A DNA stretch of 64,000 bases, taken from Cytauxzoon felis (lineage: Eukaryota > Apicomplexa > Aconoidasida > Piroplasmida > Theileriidae). The notes under the pieces are model-generated. The model was not told where the DNA came from. It did no database searches and saw nothing but the letters and a program-made list of their open reading frames with translations. The translations under genes and the position numbers were made by a program. The stretch covers positions 1 through 64,000 of the forward strand of contig JAIQCW010000145.1 of assembly GCA_020283715.1 (NCBI GenBank), in the 5' to 3' direction. Shown in pieces: positions 10,159-25,407 of this stretch (position 1 is the first letter of the stretch; every line of letters begins with the position of its first letter).

Positions 10159-12279
10159 TCAGAGATCTTGTTGTGTGAATAATGGGTATTGTTGCTTTAA
10201 ACTCTCCCATTCCTTCCTTCCATTCAATAGGATGGATAGTACATTCTTCACATCATCGATTTTGAGTCGTATCTGTTCCATGGTATCACGTTCACGTAGA
10301 GTGACGGTATCATCTTTTACTGTTTGAAAGTCTATAGTAACGGCGTATGGTATACCAATTTCATCATTTCTGGCGTATCTTTTACCTATAAAAGCTCCTG
10401 TTTTATCGATTTTATATGATATGCTCAATTTATTTAATTCATCTTGTACTTTATTTATGTATAAATTGAATACTTCTTTACTAGACAGTGGTAAGATACA
10501 ACACTTTATAGGTGCGATATCCGGCTTTAATGCTATATAGCTACGTTCTTCTTGCATATTCTGTTCAATCGGACGTACTCTATATGAATGTTCAAGGATC
10601 GCATACATCAATCTACCTATACCAAACGATGGTTCAATTACAGCCGGTACAAAAACATCCTCACACATTTTCGTCTCTATACTCTCGAATTTTACCATTT
10701 CTCTCGTTAATTGAAATGTAGTGACATCTCTAGTCATTTCCCTTCCCTCAATATTCAATACACTTCTCAGATCAACATATCCATACTCTTGTAATGCCTC
10801 CTCCAACTTCCACTTTTCATCATCATTTAGAGATTCAATGTAATCAAAAATCACTTGTCGATGGTTTTTAAACGTTTTTCCAATTAATGGCTTATTATAA
10901 TTCGGTACAACTCTTCTTACAGTAATAGGTTCATCAAATCTAACATTAGCTACTAATTTCGTTCCTGTACTCTTGGAATGACACATTAAATCATATGCCA
11001 TACGATCCGCATGACCTACAGTTTCAATCCATCCATATGAAGTTAATATTTCAGCATCCCAACAATCAGATGCATAATGTGCCATTTCATTTTTAGTATG
11101 TTGTCTAAACCTAATACCATTAGGATTAATACCACATTTCATTAGAAATAAATAAGTTCTTGCAAGAAAATAACCTAAAGCTTCATTATTAATAATTTTA
11201 TTATCAACTGCATTTTCAATTGTAGTGTTTTGTATATCCGATTTACCCTCCTCTTGTAATGTATTTGGTAACAATGGTATTATTAAATGTTTAAAATCAT
11301 TATATTTATCATGTGTTTTATTATTTGGATTTACAAAATATTCAATTTCACCCATCAAAAATTCACGTACACGTAGTAAACCATTCCTAGGACTAATTTC
11401 ATTCCTAAATCCTAATCCTATTTGTGCTGCAGCAAATGGTATCTTACCACCATTATACTCTAATAATCTATTGAAATTTACAAAAATACCTTGTGCTGTT
11501 TCTGGTCTTAAATATGCTAATGAAGTATTATCATGTTTTGGTCCAATACAAGTACTAAACATTAAATTAAATGGGAATGGTTCAGAAAATTCATTACCAT
11601 CTGGTGATTTAATTTCATACTTTAATATGAAATCTTTAATATCATCACTACTAAAGCATGGAATAGATGATGATAATCTCCTCAATTCATCTATTGTCAT
11701 ATCCTTCAATGGACCATTATTACTTCTACATTTAATCTCACTATCCAATAGATCCTCAATGTATTTATCAGCTCTATAACAATCACCCGTCTTTAAATCT
11801 TTAATCATTAAATCTGTAAAACGATCAACATGACCTGAAGCCTTCAATACATTAAATGGAGTAATAGATGAACATGTCATTTGCAACATTTCATCAAAGT
11901 AAATGAAATGTTCACGCCATAATCTTAAGATTTCATCCTGTAATGCACTTCCAGGTGGTCCATAATCAAAGAATCCAGCTGATCCACCATAAATTTCAAA
12001 TGAATTTATATAAAAAAATCTTCTTTTTAATAAATTTTCACAGTTTAATTTATTATTCAACAAACAATCTTTCAATTCATTCGTATCCATCTTTAATAAA
12101 TTACAATCTTTAACCTTTGTGAAATTAGAATAAGCCCTTTTATATCTCTGAAACTTATCATGACTAGAAATATATGCTCTAAACTTCAACCGAGGTAAAT
12201 GACATTTAATACCATTAATACAATGTCTAGTACCAGCACAAAGGAAATAAAACGTACATAGTGAAGGTATATTTATCAT
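10159..12279 (-). CDS. GARS: glycyl-tRNA synthetase, eukaryotic type, probably with two translation starts
   Basis: Class II aminoacyl-tRNA synthetase that charges tRNA-Gly. The frame is uninterrupted and runs back to an ATG at 12384. I chose 12279 because MINIPSLCTFYFLCAG looks like a signal sequence, followed by a basic, acid-poor stretch (PRLKFRAYISSHDKFQRYKR) typical of an apicoplast transit peptide. A second in-frame ATG at 12090 (MDTNELKDC) starts just before the catalytic core and could give the cytosolic form. Visible motifs, in numbering from 12279, are motif 1 region YGPPGSALQDEILRLW (~108), motif 2 FRNEISPRNGLLRVREF (~295), and motif 3 GIGRLMYAILEH (~555) followed by the anticodon-binding domain. 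The ~45% of the synthetase between motifs includes the usual eukaryotic insertions. Intron-free, unlike most neighbours. Confidence 0.95.
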   Translation of the reverse strand: MINIPSLCTFYFLCAGTRHCINGIKCHLPRLKFRAYISSHDKFQRYKRAYSNFTKVKDCNLLKMDTNELKDCLLNNKLNCENLLKRRFFYINSFEIYGGSAGFFDYGPPGSALQDEILRLWREHFIYFDEMLQMTCSSITPFNVLKASGHVDRFTDLMIKDLKTGDCYRADKYIEDLLDSEIKCRSNNGPLKDMTIDELRRLSSSIPCFSSDDIKDFILKYEIKSPDGNEFSEPFPFNLMFSTCIGPKHDNTSLAYLRPETAQGIFVNFNRLLEYNGGKIPFAAAQIGLGFRNEISPRNGLLRVREFLMGEIEYFVNPNNKTHDKYNDFKHLIIPLLPNTLQEEGKSDIQNTTIENAVDNKIINNEALGYFLARTYLFLMKCGINPNGIRFRQHTKNEMAHYASDCWDAEILTSYGWIETVGHADRMAYDLMCHSKSTGTKLVANVRFDEPITVRRVVPNYNKPLIGKTFKNHRQVIFDYIESLNDDEKWKLEEALQEYGYVDLRSVLNIEGREMTRDVTTFQLTREMVKFESIETKMCEDVFVPAVIEPSFGIGRLMYAILEHSYRVRPIEQNMQEERSYIALKPDIAPIKCCILPLSSKEVFNLYINKVQDELNKLSISYKIDKTGAFIGKRYARNDEIGIPYAVTIDFQTVKDDTVTLRERDTMEQIRLKIDDVKNVLSILLNGRKEWESLKQQYPLFTQQDL

Positions 12280-12439
12280 AAATTTAACATAAATTGAATA
12301 TTGTATTATATTATCATGAAGTTGTGAGGAAGGATGAGGATGTGAGGAGGGAAGTATACAGTATATTATAAAATTCATATTCATTGAATAAAACTCTATT
12401 ACCTGTATAATACTCCATTATTTTCATTCCTTCACGTTA

Positions 12440-13223
12440 ATGGATACAATGGAGTTCAAGTACATTTTGGGTATAGGTGATGAAAAGTTCGAGGTACTGA
12501 GATATTTGAGGCGTAATTTAGGTGAATGTGCCTCATCATCTAATTTGTTAAAATCCAAAAGTTTCTTTAGTCCTCTATTGTTAACAAATGCAAATGATTC
12601 GACACCTCCATCATTCAATTATGAATTTCTAAATGTAAATGACATTGCATCTCATGAGTTAGCGAATGATAAATATAATTTGATTTTAATAAAGAGTGAT
12701 AATATTGATAATTATCATGGTGAAGTCGGTATGAAAAATTTGGAAAAGTATTATAATGCATTAGCCTCGAATGGCAAATTGATACTCGTTATACCGAGGG
12801 TAGATAAGGTATGTAATGTATTCTAGGATTATAATTATTAACTTATAGTATGATGTTGTTAAAAAGGAATTTAAATATATCGGTTTGATTGAAGTTGAAG
12901 TTTTGGTTGATGAAGATTGTTCATCTGTAATTGGTAGTAAACCAAATTGGAATACAAACGTTACTCGTGTTACATCGGTTGATGAGTATGAAACAAGGGC
13001 GCCAAACTATGAGTCTTGTAGTACAAAGCCAAGAGCATGTGCGAATTGTACATGTGGACGTGCACAACGTGAAAATATGAACGCTGCCAAATTAATACGA
13101 GACGATAATGCACCATCCTCATCCTGCGGAAATTGCTATCTTGGTGACGCTTTCAGATGCGAATCATGCCCATATAAAGGCCTACCCGCATTCAAACCCG
13201 GCGATCGAATTATATTGAAGTGA
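12440..13223 (+). CDS. DRE2: anamorsin (Dre2/CIAPIN1), cytosolic Fe-S cluster assembly
   Basis: Electron-transfer protein of the cytosolic iron-sulfur assembly pathway, receiving electrons from a Tah18-type diflavin reductase. Exons 12440-12808 and 12849-13223 join in phase to give 247 aa. The N-terminal half is a degenerate methyltransferase-like domain ([20 protein letters not shown]). The C-terminal half is cysteine-rich, with the CxxCxC part of the [2Fe-2S] motif ([10 protein letters not shown]) and the twin CxxC motif of the second cluster ([15 protein letters not shown]), then [11 protein letters not shown], as expected for the family. It is divergent from glycyl-tRNA synthetase with about 160 bp between starts. 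Confidence 0.95.
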
Positions 13224-15818
<2,595 letters not shown>

Positions 15819-18800
15819 TTACCAATTGAACTTCTTGGAGATTTTATAGACTTGATATAGGTTGAGTTCGGGTTCGGATGCGATGAGTGTTGGATCGAGT
15901 TCTAAGAATTCATCTTCAATAAGAGTGGTGATGATATCTTCATTTGGTTTAGAGATTTCATCATCTCCATGTTGCGAATCCATATTATTCTTAAACTGTA
16001 TTGAATGCCTTTTTAATAATGACGTTAATTTCTCCTCCTTTGGTAGTGTATTGAACCATGTAGAATCGAATACTGTATCAACACTTGAGCCATGAATATT
16101 TCTACAATCATCCTTCCTTCTAGAATTCGATCTATATATAAGAGTATGCAATTCCCTTCTAACCTCCTCAGGATATAATTGCTCAATTACCATTAAGAAT
16201 GGCTTGAAACCCGTTGTTGGTACATTTACCAAATCACTGTTATAACCACGTTCCGTTATATCATTTACAAACATCCATTGATAAATTAAAAAATCATTCA
16301 ATCGCAATGTACACGCAATGTCTATAATCTTTATTGCCTCTGATAAAAGTAAATACTTGCTAGTTAGACCAGATGATTGATTGATGGAGGATTTCTTGTC
16401 AAGATCGATTTTAATTCCATCCGATGTCGTCCTGACGTTGCCAGAAGCCGTTACACCCGAAGTCGTCTTGCAGACAGCTTCTCCACCTGAGGTTACAACC
16501 TTGTCTTCGTCTTGCAGACAGCCTCCTCTATTTATTTCCCCCTCCGCTTCCCTGAGATCAGCTACGGGTATTCCACTTGAGGTCTCCACCTGAGGTCCAA
16601 TCACTAACTTCTCTTCGCCACGATCTCCGGGAGTGGCTTTACCGTTTACGGGAAGTGAATTAGAAGAGCTGACGGCAGGACAGACCTCTGGTGGAGAGCC
16701 CTCTGCAAGAGAACGCGAGGTTGTAACCTCAGATGGAGAGTTCACTAAAAGAGTATCACTAGCCGTCCCAGCTGATGACGTCTTGCAGACAGCTTCTCTA
16801 TTTAGTTGTCCCTCCAGCTCCCGTAGATCGCTTCCGGGGGGTGTATACTCTTTTGAGAGATCGTCGGTTTGTTCGACTAGTAATTCACGTTCCGCATCGA
16901 AGATTTTAATAAGTTCGGAGAGTAATACGGGCCAGAGTACGGTGAGGTGTTCTTGCGATACTTTAACAAGTAATACGCGCATGACAAAGATACATTTAGA
17001 TCTTAATTCGATATCATCGTATGCGCGTAAATTTTCGGCTAAGCGTTCGATAATAGTAGAAATATGTCTTGCAAAGGTATCATTCCTACATGCATACAAT
17101 ACAAATGCAAGTCTCTTTAAATATTTAATCCTAGATTGTATATTCATGGTACGATTAGTAAATACGGATGAATGTGGTGGTGATGTATATAAATCTAATT
17201 TAATCATTAAATCTGTACTAGCTTTACACTCTTCATATGCAACTTGACGGAATATATCAATAATACATCTAAATGTTCTACGATCAGTTTTAAAAAAAGT
17301 CAACACTATTAATATGATCAATGATAGGTCTTTTAATAGATAATAATGAATCATCATATAATGTAAATGGTAAGCATTTAATAAATAAAAACATTAGATA
17401 ACGATAATGCATCATAGAATCCTGTTTATCCTGTAATGTTGGTAATATATATGTTGATAAATTTTTATATATAGTTTGAAAAAATATATTTGTAATAATA
17501 GTACGTTTATTTAATTGATTAGTCTCATAATTAAAATAAATTAATAATGATAATGCATTATTAGATAAACAATCATTATAACCCAATAATACAGTCTCAT
17601 CATCTAATCCTTCAAATTCTATTGATGATGTTCTAGATTTTAATAATGTATTATAATATTCATCCTGTAATTGTAAACGATTCTCATAATAATATTTATT
17701 TATTAATATAATATATAATGGTAATGGTGCATCTAAATCATATAATTTTGGTTGTAACCATGAACATACTTTATGCATATATAAACCTGCACATTGATAT
17801 ATTATTACTAATATTAAATCACTAAATGCACGTTTACCTACTTTACCTAATATATTTATATCCTTACATGGATATATCCTATCAATCTTTAATATTATAC
17901 TTAATATCCATATATATACCGATGGTTGTCTAGGATATAATAATGAAAAATGTACTAAACGCTGTAACTCCATATATATACCATCCATATAACAATCATA
18001 TATCATCGGATTCGTTATCATTGAAAATATAAAATCATATAATGATACCTCACGTACTGTACAATTCAATAAACGATAACCCCTATATGTACGATATTGA
18101 CTAGTCTTTGCAAATTGCTCTAACATATCTAATATACATGATAATACCTTTGTCGATGAAAACTGTGGTATACAACTTATAATCGACATTATACTACGCT
18201 TTATCTCATATTTATAATCACTTTCTTCAGACATACCCCATACACATAAGCAACCCTTTGTAAAATGATATGGTACAATTGAATATAATAATCTAAATAT
18301 ACGGACAATCTGTTTAGATATATTTTCTACCGACATTCTTATATCCAATCTAATCGATTCTGTAGATGTAGATGAATTTACAAATATATCATTCGGATCC
18401 GGAAGTCCATCTCCATCACCATCTCTCCATTTAAGGTCCTGTAATGCATCTGATTCTAAAATCTTCAATCCCTGAATTCCATCCCCATCTCTCCATCGAG
18501 AATCCTTCGTGAATGTACTCTTAAATACATCACGGGTATCCACAAGATATCCATCCTCTAATAACTTGAATTCCTTGGAGCTAAACGAGTTTATAAAATC
18601 GTTCCTCTTCAAATTACCATTGGAGATATCCAATAAATTCTTAGCCCAAATTAAAGATTTGATACATGCATCTATAACGTCCGATAATTCAAATGTTAAA
18701 ACATTCTTATCATCCTTATCTACATTACGTTTCTTATGCTTTACGCCGGTACCAAAACTAAAAAATTGCCAAGTAAATCCATCATCGTCATCAGCTGCAT

Positions 18801-21800
18801 TAGCATCACTCGCAGGTGATGATGGATTCGATTTACTACAACATATATGATCCACACCATATCGCATATCCTTTATTATATTAGCCTCGTTTATAATCTT
18901 ATCAATTACATTATTCAACATGAAATATAAACCACGTAAATAATGAAACACACCACTTATACCAATCATATCCTTATCTGATGATAAATTCACACAAATC
19001 TCACGAATAAAACTAGATGCATATTTAGCACAATCATCCCCAGTCAAATATTTCAAATTACATATAGAAAAATCCATATATGATTGTAATAAATGAGGCC
19101 GTTTACTTTTTGCCGTGTTATGTATACATAAATCTATAATGTGTATAAATAATGCTATATCAGATAATTTTATCATATTATTCAAATGGGTCTTCTTCAA
19201 TGTCGCCATATTCAAGATGTAAATGGGCGGCAACACAGTCGCCTTTGCATCAAATGTATCACGTGCTGTTGATAATCTAAAATTCAATGAATCATTCTTA
19301 TATACCATCAAATCAGATTCTAAAAATGTACCATATGTTAACATATTCTCAAATACACCATTATCAGTATATTTCTCATTTCCATCCTCAGAAAAACCTC
19401 CATCTTCACCCTTTATCTTACCCTCGGCCACATGAAAATCAAATGATTTCATCGTAGATATTCTATCAATGGGGTGCCTAGATAAATTATTAGCTAATTC
19501 AAATAATGACATTGATGATTTACTAATGGTATTAGTCTCAATGTGACAACGATCCATTACAACCTTTAACAAATATATCATCTGTGTCTGTATTATAGTC
19601 TCATCCTTCGAATGGAAATGATACAATACAGCCAATAAATGACGTGATATCAAACACGCTGATTCTTTTGCACGACTAGGAGGTTGAATACATGATAAAA
19701 ATAATTTCATAAAATCAATCGCCGTACAACGAAATAACATAGATGTTTCATGCAAACCACCAACCTTTTCAACATTAGATCCACGTACGTAATCGGCATA
19801 TGTCTGCAATTCCTCAAGTGTCTTTATACTCAACAGCGTATTTATATCAACATTAAGACATATGTATTTCAACGTTATTACAAGTACTAAATCAACATAG
19901 TCATATATACACTCCTCTATATATGATAAATTTAATGGATCCATAAATTTTGGAAATACAATACTCGTATCATCATCATAATTTGTATTGTAATTCAAAC
20001 TAGTTGACGTATCATACTTAGAATTCTTAAGCGTACCAATATATGAACCAGATAATTCATTATACAAAGCCTTACCCTGCAATAATTGTAATAAATGTAT
20101 AGGAACCTGACGACGCTGCATCATATCCAATAAAGCCTGACCCTCTCGACCAATAATTGATGATAAATGCCTAAATTTACGTAAAATTTCACAAATATGT
20201 GAACCATATGAATAATGACTATTATCAAATGATAATAATGCCGCTAATATAGGATCCAATAAATATGATAACATATATATAGACTCTGATAAAAACGCCC
20301 TAGAATAATAATGCAATTTTGGATCAGATTCCTCAATGTTATCCAATATACAACCAATCGCTTCTGGAAATATCTCCTGACCTGGCGTATGTATATGAGA
20401 ATAACGCCATAATACACCAAATCGTAGTATTGCCGTTATCTTCATCTCAATGTCTGATGATGTAAGATCATTCACAATCACACGCTCAGTCTCTGCCTTT
20501 GATGCCGGTACAGTAGAATTTAACTGAATTAATAGCAATACAATCTCAGAATGACTTGTGGCATAACGTTCATCAAGACAATTCCATAATTGTGATATTA
20601 TACTACGCATATGCTGACCTGTGTGCGATATGTAATGATTCAATTGAGCGTTATTCGGAAGACCTAATAAATCCACCAATGTACGAATCCCACGACAAAA
20701 TAACTGCGGGTTCGTAGACAAGGCACATTTCAACAAACAGGCAGCCCATGTTTCAGGCTTAAATACATCACTCGTTCCATCCATTTTCAATTTTGATTTA
20801 TTGAAAAACGGTAATATAGACTTTTTCATTGCGTTTGACGAAATAAACGACGATGTGTACAAATGAGAAGGTGGTGGCTGAAGATTTGCCGATGATGTGA
20901 GTTGTGGTTGGAGGTGCTGCTGGAGGTGCTGCTGGAGGTGTTGTTGTAGTGGTGAAGTTGGGAGATGATGGAGTTTGGGGGATGATGGGGGAGGTTCTGT
21001 ACTTAGCGTAGATGAATCTGGATGTCGTGATGATTCTTCACATTGTATAAAACTTTGGGAACTTCCGCCTTCAATAATTTTCGATGCATCTCTAACGTCG
21101 GACCCCTTTGTTGAAATGTTACACAGTCGTAAATCTATCTCATTTGAATCAATCTCATTAAAGGATGTCGGGTACAAGGTATCATTTAATTTTGTATTAC
21201 CTGAATCTATTGCAGAAATGGCCTTCGTCAGTGGTAAAACCGCTAGATGATCTTCGATTGTGATGAATCGTACAGCTAATTTGTTTAATGCATCGATTAT
21301 GGTGGTATCGTATGGGGTTAATGCTACCTTCTTTTGTTCGAAATATAATAATGAACTAGTATAGAATGAATCTAAATAATGGAAGATTTGTGCATTGCAT
21401 GATTTTTGTGATTCGATTAATTGATTGATTTGATTGATTTCATTATCTATTAATGAGACATCATTGAAACAGAAATATTCAGTATCTCCATTGATAATAT
21501 TTTCAATCCTTGTTAATATTTTGGATGAATACATTAAGATGTTATTAATTAATGTAAGATCATTTTTGATATTAAATTTATGTAGATTTCTTAATGAATT
21601 ATCTAATAGCATAAATAGACCATATAATATAGTTTCACATATAGTGATTGTATGTAATTCATCTAGATATACATTTAACCATTGTAATAATTGTGTCCAT
21701 GTATTAGTAGAATTATGATTAATAGAATTAATAAAATTATTGAATTCATTAATCATAGAATTAAATATAACAGTAGGTGATGTTAAACTAGGATTAAATA

Positions 21801-22992
21801 TAATACGTGTTTCTTGTATAATATTATTATACCATTCATTATTATCAATATCAATACATATATATTTTAATATAGGTATACATAATATAGGCATTAATTC
21901 ATCTGTTATACCAGATAAATCTATATCAGATATTAATGTAACTATAATTTTTATAGGTATTAAACAATCATCTAATGTTTTATAATGTAATTTTAATAAT
22001 TTTTTTATAGCATCTATTAATATATTTTTAGAATATTTTGTAAAATAATTTAAATCTAACATTTCTATTGATGTAAAATCATTTGTATTAAATATCCATT
22101 GATATAATCTACGTGTTAATGACCAATCCCTTTTTGTTAATAATTTTAAACATTCACATGTTATATCAGATTTTGAATCATTACTAATTGTATTAGAATC
22201 AAATGGAAAATGTTTTATTAATAAATTTATTAATTCACGTAATACTAACATTGATTCATCTTCAGATGTTGCTTTTAATGCTTCTACTATTAATATATTG
22301 CGATTAGGTAATAATATATCTATCCTATCATTAGGTAATAATGGTACACCTGGTGATAATTTATTTGCTATTACATATAATGTTGGTAAACGTATCTTAC
22401 TTGCTTTTATTAATATTAACCATAATGCTCTCATAAAAAATCTTTCTGATACACAATTACTTATCCTTTCTAATGTTTTATATACCATATCAAATGTTTC
22501 TGATTTCTCATCTTCTAAACCTGGTATTATACATATTAATAAACCAATCAAACATGGTATCAATTTTGTACCAAGTGGTATATAATATTGTTCTATCAAT
22601 TCTAAAAATATAGGACGTACTGCTATTGCACTAAATGGAAAGAATGGAAATAATCCTGTACTATATAATGCCAAATCTTTAGATAAACCTTCTCTAGTTG
22701 TCTTCTGTAATAACGCTCCATATACTTCCAATGCACGTATATGTACACCACTTGGTAATTGAGGATTCAAACATTGAGCTAGACGCTTACATATCGTCTC
22801 CTTATGAGGTATATTCGGTATTTCCGAATGCCTTATTATACGATTCAATCGTATCAAACAATTCGTCAAATCTGCCCATTCTTTAGGCTTCTCAAATTGG
22901 GATAATATATATTGAATCTCAATGTCCAACTTCCTCAAATCACCCTTTGGTACAGTATATGATACATTAGAACTCAATGATTCTGTTATCAT
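15819..22992 (-). CDS. DOP1: DOP1 (Dopey) family Golgi/endosome traffic protein, with a frame break and R1 insertion
   Basis: Very large peripheral protein that acts with Mon2 in Golgi-endosome traffic and organelle positioning. Reading from the ATG at 22992, about 1900 codons follow in one frame, starting with the conserved Dopey N-terminus (KRLAQCLNPQLPSGVHIRAL, then GLFPFFPF). The frame closes at 17290 just after VDFF. The downstream frame continues FKTDRRTFRCIIDIF and then the Dopey C-terminal region (SQEHLTVLWPVLLSELIKIF, LLLSEAIKIIDIACTL). The switch coincides with a run of seven T on the coding strand (A at 17292-17298), and no intron of suitable phase fits. The full length is about 2390 aa if this is one gene. 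The 16350-16920 part inserts about 190 residues, including two R1 repeats, into the C-terminal region. A Gln/His/Leu-rich tandem repeat lies near 20908-20948. Annotated as one gene; assembly error is the simplest cause of the break. Confidence 0.85.
16425..16605 (-). repeat. R1 repeat, copy D (inside DOP1)
   Basis: Reverse-complement R1 with TTCCCCCTCCGCTTCCCTGA and GTCTTGCAGACAGCCTCCTC. It is followed by a second partial GTCTTGCAGACAGCTTCTCC tail about 50 bp away. It reads in frame as VADLREAEGEINRGGCLQ, almost the same peptide as copy A. Confidence 0.85.
16730..16870 (-). repeat. R1 repeat, copy E (inside DOP1)
   Basis: Reverse-complement copy with CTCCCGTAGATCGCTTCC and GTCTTGCAGACAGCTTCTC, nearest to intergenic copy C. 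Its peptide is SDLRELEGQLNREAVCK. It lies about 130 bp from copy D. Confidence 0.8.
20908..20948 (-). repeat. 12-bp tandem repeat encoding HLQQ
   Basis: Three to four units of GGAGGTGCTGCT (plus strand) encode HLQQHLQQHLQQ in a low-complexity linker of DOP1. Confidence 0.9.
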
Positions 22993-23620
22993 ATTAATGA
23001 TATATAGTACAATCTATATTATATATAATAAACTCAAATAATATAATACTTAACATTATATTCATTCAAATAATAAATAATATCTCTAGCATTTAAAATA
23101 AAATTAATTTCTATAATTATAAATAAAATCTATACATTTCAATAATAAATAAATTATTTCTAATAATATAATTAATTAATTTTATATACATGATTATAAA
23201 CTTGTATTTTATGTGTCCAATGTCATTACCAAACACTCGCTATCAACACTAGATTTTATCAGGTGTATATCCATTCAATTTTATAGTCTTTCCGTTATAT
23301 TTATTTTTATTATCCTTTTAATATACTTACATCTCGTTAACATTTTTTATTTTAACACCATCAATACCAGATGTTAATCAAGTATGTTTACTCTTGCTTC
23401 TAATGTTGCGTCTATGTATCATATCATCTTCTTCTCGTCTACAATATCTTACCAATGATGATTGATAAATTCCTTCTTTACCAATGATGATTGGATTATT
23501 ACCTTCTTCTTGTTTTAAATGTTTTTCCAAAGCTCATCAACCACGCGTGTCACAACTCAATGTAATATTCATTAATCGCATTCTTCTAACTTTAATTTTG
23601 ATACACGAAATAATAACCTA
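22993..23620. other. AT-rich intergenic region
   Basis: About 630 bp between the DOP1 start and the alveolin stop. No gene seen. A direct repeat TTACCAATGATGATTG occurs twice near 23449-23495. The DOP1 promoter should lie at the left end. Confidence 0.55.
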
Positions 23621-24628
23621 TCATTCTTGAGTTGTATTTATTGAAATTTTCACGTGGTCTCTTTTCCTTTCATCATCCATAAACTTACGAATCTGAATCA
23701 TATTGTTTATACGGTCTATACGGGTAATCGAATTGCTCTGTGTAATGCGTTTACCACCCACTCCTTTACTCTTGTTAACTTCTTCCTCATTATGTCTAGT
23801 TGTGATTGATAGCGCGTTGATATTTGGATAGGCATTTTCAATATTCCGTATTGCAATTTCTGCATTTCCATCATTATTTGTATCACGTCTATATCCATCA
23901 CCTTCTTCACCCCTTCCCGTCAATGCCATTTGTGAGCGTCGAGTAAATCCATTAATATTATTATTTCTATAATTTGTAATTCTTAAATCATTCTCTATTT
24001 GTTGATTACACTTGTTTGATTCATTATTATCTTCTTCTTCTTCCTCATCACCAAAATCTAATGCATTATAATCTAATGTATCCAATTCTTGTATTCTCTC
24101 ATTCTTTGATACATTTAAAACCGGTATTGTTCTTTCATGAACTACTGGTAATGGTACTTCAATAATCTTCTCCTTCTGTACTACCGTTGGTACATCAACA
24201 TATTTATCTACATATTGTATCTCCGGTACCTCTAATATTTTTTCCTCTTCTACAACCACTGGTACTTTCTTAATCTTTTCAACAGTTACTGGACGTTTCA
24301 CCTCTTTAATTTTATATTTTATAACCGGTTTAACAACTTCTACATATTTATCTACAACTTGGATCTGTGGTATGCATATAACCTTTTCTATAATCTCTTC
24401 AACCATAACCTCCACAATCTTCTCCCTTGTAATCGGTTTTAGTATTATTGCTCTACTTTTATCAATCATTACATTCCCGTTTATAAAGTTAAGCTCATTT
24501 ACATTTACACAACTGTGATATGGTATACCATTCAAATTATAAAATTCGTTATGTCTCAAAGGATCGTCCTTTTGATTATATGTAGATGTATTAATATGAT
24601 CGTAATTGTTATAATTAACCCTTTCCAT
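23621..24628 (-). CDS. alveolin (IMC1-like inner membrane complex protein)
   Basis: Alveolins form the intermediate-filament-like subpellicular network under the inner membrane complex of alveolates. The frame is 335 aa with an ATG at 24628. Residues about 55-170 carry the diagnostic Val/Lys/Glu/Pro-rich repeats: KVICIPQIQVVDKYVEVVKP, ILEVPEIQYVDKYVDVP, KEKIIEVPLPVVHERTIPV. The flanks are hydrophilic, with an acidic run (DFGDEEEEEDNNES) and a basic C-terminus. No signal peptide or membrane segment is visible, as is usual for the family. Which numbered IMC1 paralogue it is cannot be told from this window. Strong support for alveolate origin. Confidence 0.92.
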   Translation of the reverse strand: MERVNYNNYDHINTSTYNQKDDPLRHNEFYNLNGIPYHSCVNVNELNFINGNVMIDKSRAIILKPITREKIVEVMVEEIIEKVICIPQIQVVDKYVEVVKPVIKYKIKEVKRPVTVEKIKKVPVVVEEEKILEVPEIQYVDKYVDVPTVVQKEKIIEVPLPVVHERTIPVLNVSKNERIQELDTLDYNALDFGDEEEEEDNNESNKCNQQIENDLRITNYRNNNINGFTRRSQMALTGRGEEGDGYRRDTNNDGNAEIAIRNIENAYPNINALSITTRHNEEEVNKSKGVGGKRITQSNSITRIDRINNMIQIRKFMDDERKRDHVKISINTTQE

Positions 24629-25407
24629 ATTAAACTAATGAATGTATTATTATGAAAATCTCAAATTTATATGTTCATATATATGAATATTAATTTTGGA
24701 TGTTGTTGAGTATAACAATATTACAACTAAAGCAATGGTAAATTCACGCAAATGTAATGTATATATGATCAAAACTATCTAATCCTGCTACGATACCAAG
24801 TTATACCTGAATTAAAAATACTCTGGTATACAATATGAATGCATATAGTTGACACATGAACCGTATATGTTCAAACTATTTAAGGTTTAAAGTGAATATG
24901 ATATAAATGCAGATTCAAAATATGAATTTATAAACACGTTGCATTATTACTGTCCAAATCATAAGAAAAGGATACATGTGATTTTTATGAATCAATTAAT
25001 GGAACTGTTTCAAGCATTATATGCATTACATTAATAATGTGTTTATTAACTGATTTATATCTATCCTATTGGAAATTATGGATGATTATGTAATTTTCCT
25101 AACAAATAGACAAAATCATGTCCAAATGTATATAATCATACAAAAATGAAGTATCTTATTATTAAATGGATGTTTTTATTATTAGTTTAAATTTAAATTG
25201 AATGATTACTCAGATTCTAATCCGATGTAATAGCACTCTCATTACACAATAACATCACATGAAGCGACTCTGACTGTAGTACATTTCAACATACAAAAAT
25301 GTAAAATATGTTAAATAATCCATTATAATTATTTATTGCCACGAATATGTATATATTGTCACGTGTTTCATATAGCGTTGTTATAAGACAGTTTTAATGA
25401 ATGGAGG
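24629..25407. other. AT-rich intergenic region between divergent genes
   Basis: About 780 bp between the divergent alveolin and MATH-like genes. No coding exon or RNA gene is recognised. It probably holds both promoters. Confidence 0.5.

Noticed and set aside
17285..17345. A small intron explaining the DOP1 frame change
   Set aside because: Every GT..AG pair tried gives a wrong phase or removes residues (TDRRTFRCIIDIF) that fit the Dopey family.
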